15,110 nucleotides of DNA. Origin: XYD12-FULL-36-8 sp041739035. GTDB lineage: Bacteria; Bacteroidota; Ignavibacteria; Ignavibacteriales; Ignavibacteriaceae. Of the stretch, positions 13,164 to 15,110 are shown one piece after another (positions within the stretch are counted from its first letter, which is position 1; each line of letters begins with the position of its first letter). Location of the stretch: contig JBGSOQ010000078.1 in the NCBI GenBank assembly GCA_041739035.1, positions 1-15,110 of the forward strand, in the 5' to 3' direction. The notes under the pieces were generated by a model. It had not been told where the DNA came from. It saw nothing but the letters and a program-made list of their open reading frames with translations, and did no database searches. The translations under genes and the position numbers were made by a program.

Positions 13164-15110
13164 TTAAGCGGTTGACGCTGCTTTTTTCCCTAGTGATTTT
13201 TCGGCAATTTCATCTGCAACACTCTTCGGAACTTCCGAGTATCGCAAAAATTGCATTGTATAAATCGCCCTGCCTTGGGTCATTGATCTTAATATGGTTG
13301 CATAACCAAACATTTCAGAAAGAGGCACAGTGGCTTTAATCACCTGTGCATCTTTTCTAGCAGAAAAACCCTCAATTTTTCCACGACGAGAATTCAAATC
13401 ACCCATTACATCTCCAAGATATTCCTCGGGTGTAACAACCTCTACCTCCATAATTGGTTCGAGAAGAACGGGTTTTGCTTTTTTAGCTCCTTCTTTAAAT
13501 GCAATTGAACCTGCAACTTTGAAGGATATTTCATCAGAATCCACATCATGAAAAGAGCCGTCATAAATTCTTGCTTTAACATCTACAACTGGAAAGCCGG
13601 CTATAACTCCATTGCGCATTGCCTCCTGAATTCCAGCTGATACTGATGGAATATATTCCTTTGGAACGACTCCACCAACAATTCCATTAACAAACTCATA
13701 ACCTTTACCTGGTTCATTAGGTCCTAACTCAATCCAAACATGTCCATATTTTCCTCGGCCGCCCGATTGCTTAATAAATTTACCTTCCGAATCGACTTTC
13801 TGAGTTATAGATTCTCTGTAAGCAACCTGAGGTTTACCAACGTTAGCTTCTACTTTAAATTCTCTTTTCATCCGGTCAACTAAAATTTCAAGATGCAATT
13901 CGCCCATTCCGCTTATAAGAGTCTGACCGGTTTCTTCATCAACCTTAACTCTAAATGTTGGATCTTCATCGGACAATTTAGAAAGCGATTCCGATAATTT
14001 ATCTTGATCTGCCTTTGTTTTTGGTTCAATAGCAATCTGAATAACAGGCTCAGGAAAAATTATTTTTTCCATAATTACAGGATCATCTTCCGTACATAAT
14101 GTATCGCCTGTTCTGGTGTATTTCAATCCTACAGCAGCACCTATATCACCGGCTCTTACTTCGTCAATTTCCTCCCTGTGGTTAGCGTGCATTTGCAGCA
14201 ATCGACTGATTCTTTCTTTCTTTCCGCTAGAAGAATTGTAAATATATGAACCTGCTTTAAGAGTTCCAGAATAAACTCTAAAAAATGTAAGCTTACCAAC
14301 ATAAGGATCATTCATTATTTTAAAAGCCAACGCAGTAAATTTTTCATTCTCATCAATTTTACGAAGTATTGAATCATTGATACCTATATGATGAGCTTCA
14401 ATCTCTTTATAGTCTATTGGCGCCGGAAGAAAATCAATCACATAGTCTAATAACTGCTGTACTCCTTTATTCTTGAACGAAGAGCCGCATAAAACTGGAA
14501 CAATTTTTAAATCAATTGTTGCTTTTCTTAAAACAGCTTTGACTTCTTTTTCACTAATTTCCTTTCCTTCAAGATACTTTTCAAGTAACGAATCATCAAT
14601 ATCAGAAACTGCTTCCAACATCTGCGTACGGTATTTGTTTGCATTTTCGAGCAAATCATGCGGAATATCTATTTCATCAAATGTTACTCCAAGGGTGTCT
14701 CCGTGGTACATTCTTGCTTTAAAGGAAATAAGGTTTATTATACCTGTAAACAAATCACCTTCACCAATCGGCAGGTTAATCGGGATTGCATTTGCACCCA
14801 ATCTTTCCCTCATCATTTGAACAGCATGATAAAAATCGGCTCCCGTCCTGTCCATTTTATTAACAAATGCGATTCTTGGTACTTTGTATTTATCTGCCTG
14901 TCTCCAAACAGTTTCAGATTGAGGTTCAACACCGCCAACCGCACAAAACAAAGCAACGGCTCCGTCCAAAACTCTTAGCGATCTTTCAACCTCAACTGTA
15001 AAATCAACGTGCCCCGGGGTATCAATAATATTTATTTGATGATCTGCCCAATAACATGTGGTAGCAGCACTGGTAATTGTAATTCCACGCTCTTTTTCTT
15101 GTTCCATCCA
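13164..15110 (-). CDS. fusA: Elongation factor G (5' end cut off by window edge)
   Basis: EF-G is the translocase GTPase that moves tRNAs and mRNA after peptide bond formation and also helps recycle ribosomes. The frame is open to the window edge; 648 residues are present, starting W-MEQEKERGITIT, so about 50 N-terminal residues including the P-loop (G1) lie outside. Numbering from the first visible residue, switch I/G2 is RGITIT (8-13), G3 DTPGH (30-34) and G4 NKMD (84-87). Domain II shows DPYVGKLTFFRVYSGTLKAG, domain III SGMGELHLEILVDRMKREF, domain IV the tip with YDGSFHDVDSDE, and domain V EPIMEVEVVTPEEYLGDVMG. This pattern, and being adjacent to tuf, mark it as the canonical translocase rather than the EF-G2 paralogue or a TetM-type protection protein. 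The start in the fragment at 15107 is an internal Met, not the real start. Confidence 0.99.
   Translation of the reverse strand, partial: WMEQEKERGITITSAATTCYWADHQINIIDTPGHVDFTVEVERSLRVLDGAVALFCAVGGVEPQSETVWRQADKYKVPRIAFVNKMDRTGADFYHAVQMMRERLGANAIPINLPIGEGDLFTGIINLISFKARMYHGDTLGVTFDEIDIPHDLLENANKYRTQMLEAVSDIDDSLLEKYLEGKEISEKEVKAVLRKATIDLKIVPVLCGSSFKNKGVQQLLDYVIDFLPAPIDYKEIEAHHIGINDSILRKIDENEKFTALAFKIMNDPYVGKLTFFRVYSGTLKAGSYIYNSSSGKKERISRLLQMHANHREEIDEVRAGDIGAAVGLKYTRTGDTLCTEDDPVIMEKIIFPEPVIQIAIEPKTKADQDKLSESLSKLSDEDPTFRVKVDEETGQTLISGMGELHLEILVDRMKREFKVEANVGKPQVAYRESITQKVDSEGKFIKQSGGRGKYGHVWIELGPNEPGKGYEFVNGIVGGVVPKEYIPSVSAGIQEAMRNGVIAGFPVVDVKARIYDGSFHDVDSDEISFKVAGSIAFKEGAKKAKPVLLEPIMEVEVVTPEEYLGDVMGDLNSRRGKIEGFSARKDAQVIKATVPLSEMFGYATILRSMTQGRAIYTMQFLRYSEVPKSVADEIAEKSLGKKAASTA

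Noticed and set aside
1..15110. Mobile elements, CRISPR, toxin-antitoxin or other accessory systems
   Set aside because: Every open stretch is accounted for by conserved translation or secretion genes in tight operon order; there are no direct or inverted repeats typical of such elements.

Overview
The whole window is one co-oriented block of translation and secretion genes, all on the minus strand. Read in the direction of transcription (high to low coordinates) the order is fusA (5' end cut off by the window edge), tuf, rpsJ, rplC, rplD, rplW, rplB, rpsS, rplV, rpsC, rplP, rpmC, rpsQ, rplN, rplX, rplE, rpsN, rpsH, rplF, rplR, a tRNA-Gln(UUG) gene, rpsE, rpmD, rplO, secY, map, infA and the first codons of rpmJ. 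This is the bacterial str - S10 - spc supercluster, running into the alpha-operon end (rpmJ onward). It is a housekeeping region: I see no mobile element, phage gene, CRISPR array or defence system, and every protein belongs to a well-known family.

The organism is a bacterium with an A+T-rich genome. The order secY-map-infA-rpmJ without adk, the zinc-free 89-residue S14, and the character of EF-Tu and EF-G point to the Bacteroidota/Chlorobiota/Ignavibacteriota group. My best guess is an Ignavibacteria-like lineage, because many genes have clear Shine-Dalgarno (SD) sites, which are rare in typical Bacteroidota. This is inference from gene order and sequence feel, not from a search.

Layout: 13164-15110 EF-G (648 codons present, P-loop end missing); 11913-13118 EF-Tu; 11862-11894 a terminator-like hairpin in the short tuf-rpsJ gap; 7079-11840 the S10 operon; 3695-6794 the first part of the spc operon; 3546-3694 the only real interruption, which holds a tRNA-Gln gene in the same orientation; 1017-3545 rpsE to secY; 1-1004 map, infA and the start of rpmJ. 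Other intergenic gaps are about 1 to 45 bases, so the genes are almost certainly co-transcribed and partly translationally coupled. No gene-free stretch exceeds 150 bases.

Together the genes supply two elongation GTPases, 20 ribosomal proteins (plus the first codons of L36), initiation factor 1, the methionine aminopeptidase that trims nascent chains, and the SecY channel that takes exported chains from the ribosome. The points that deviate from the textbook arrangement are: (1) a tRNA-Gln gene between rplR and rpsE; (2) a lysine-rich N-terminal extension of about 57 residues with three heptad repeats on ribosomal protein L5; (3) a hairpin between tuf and rpsJ whose 3' arm could also pair with the rpsJ SD; (4) a UUG start for rpsC and GUG starts for rpsJ, rpsN, rplF and map; (5) a mix of SD-led and SD-less genes in one operon.
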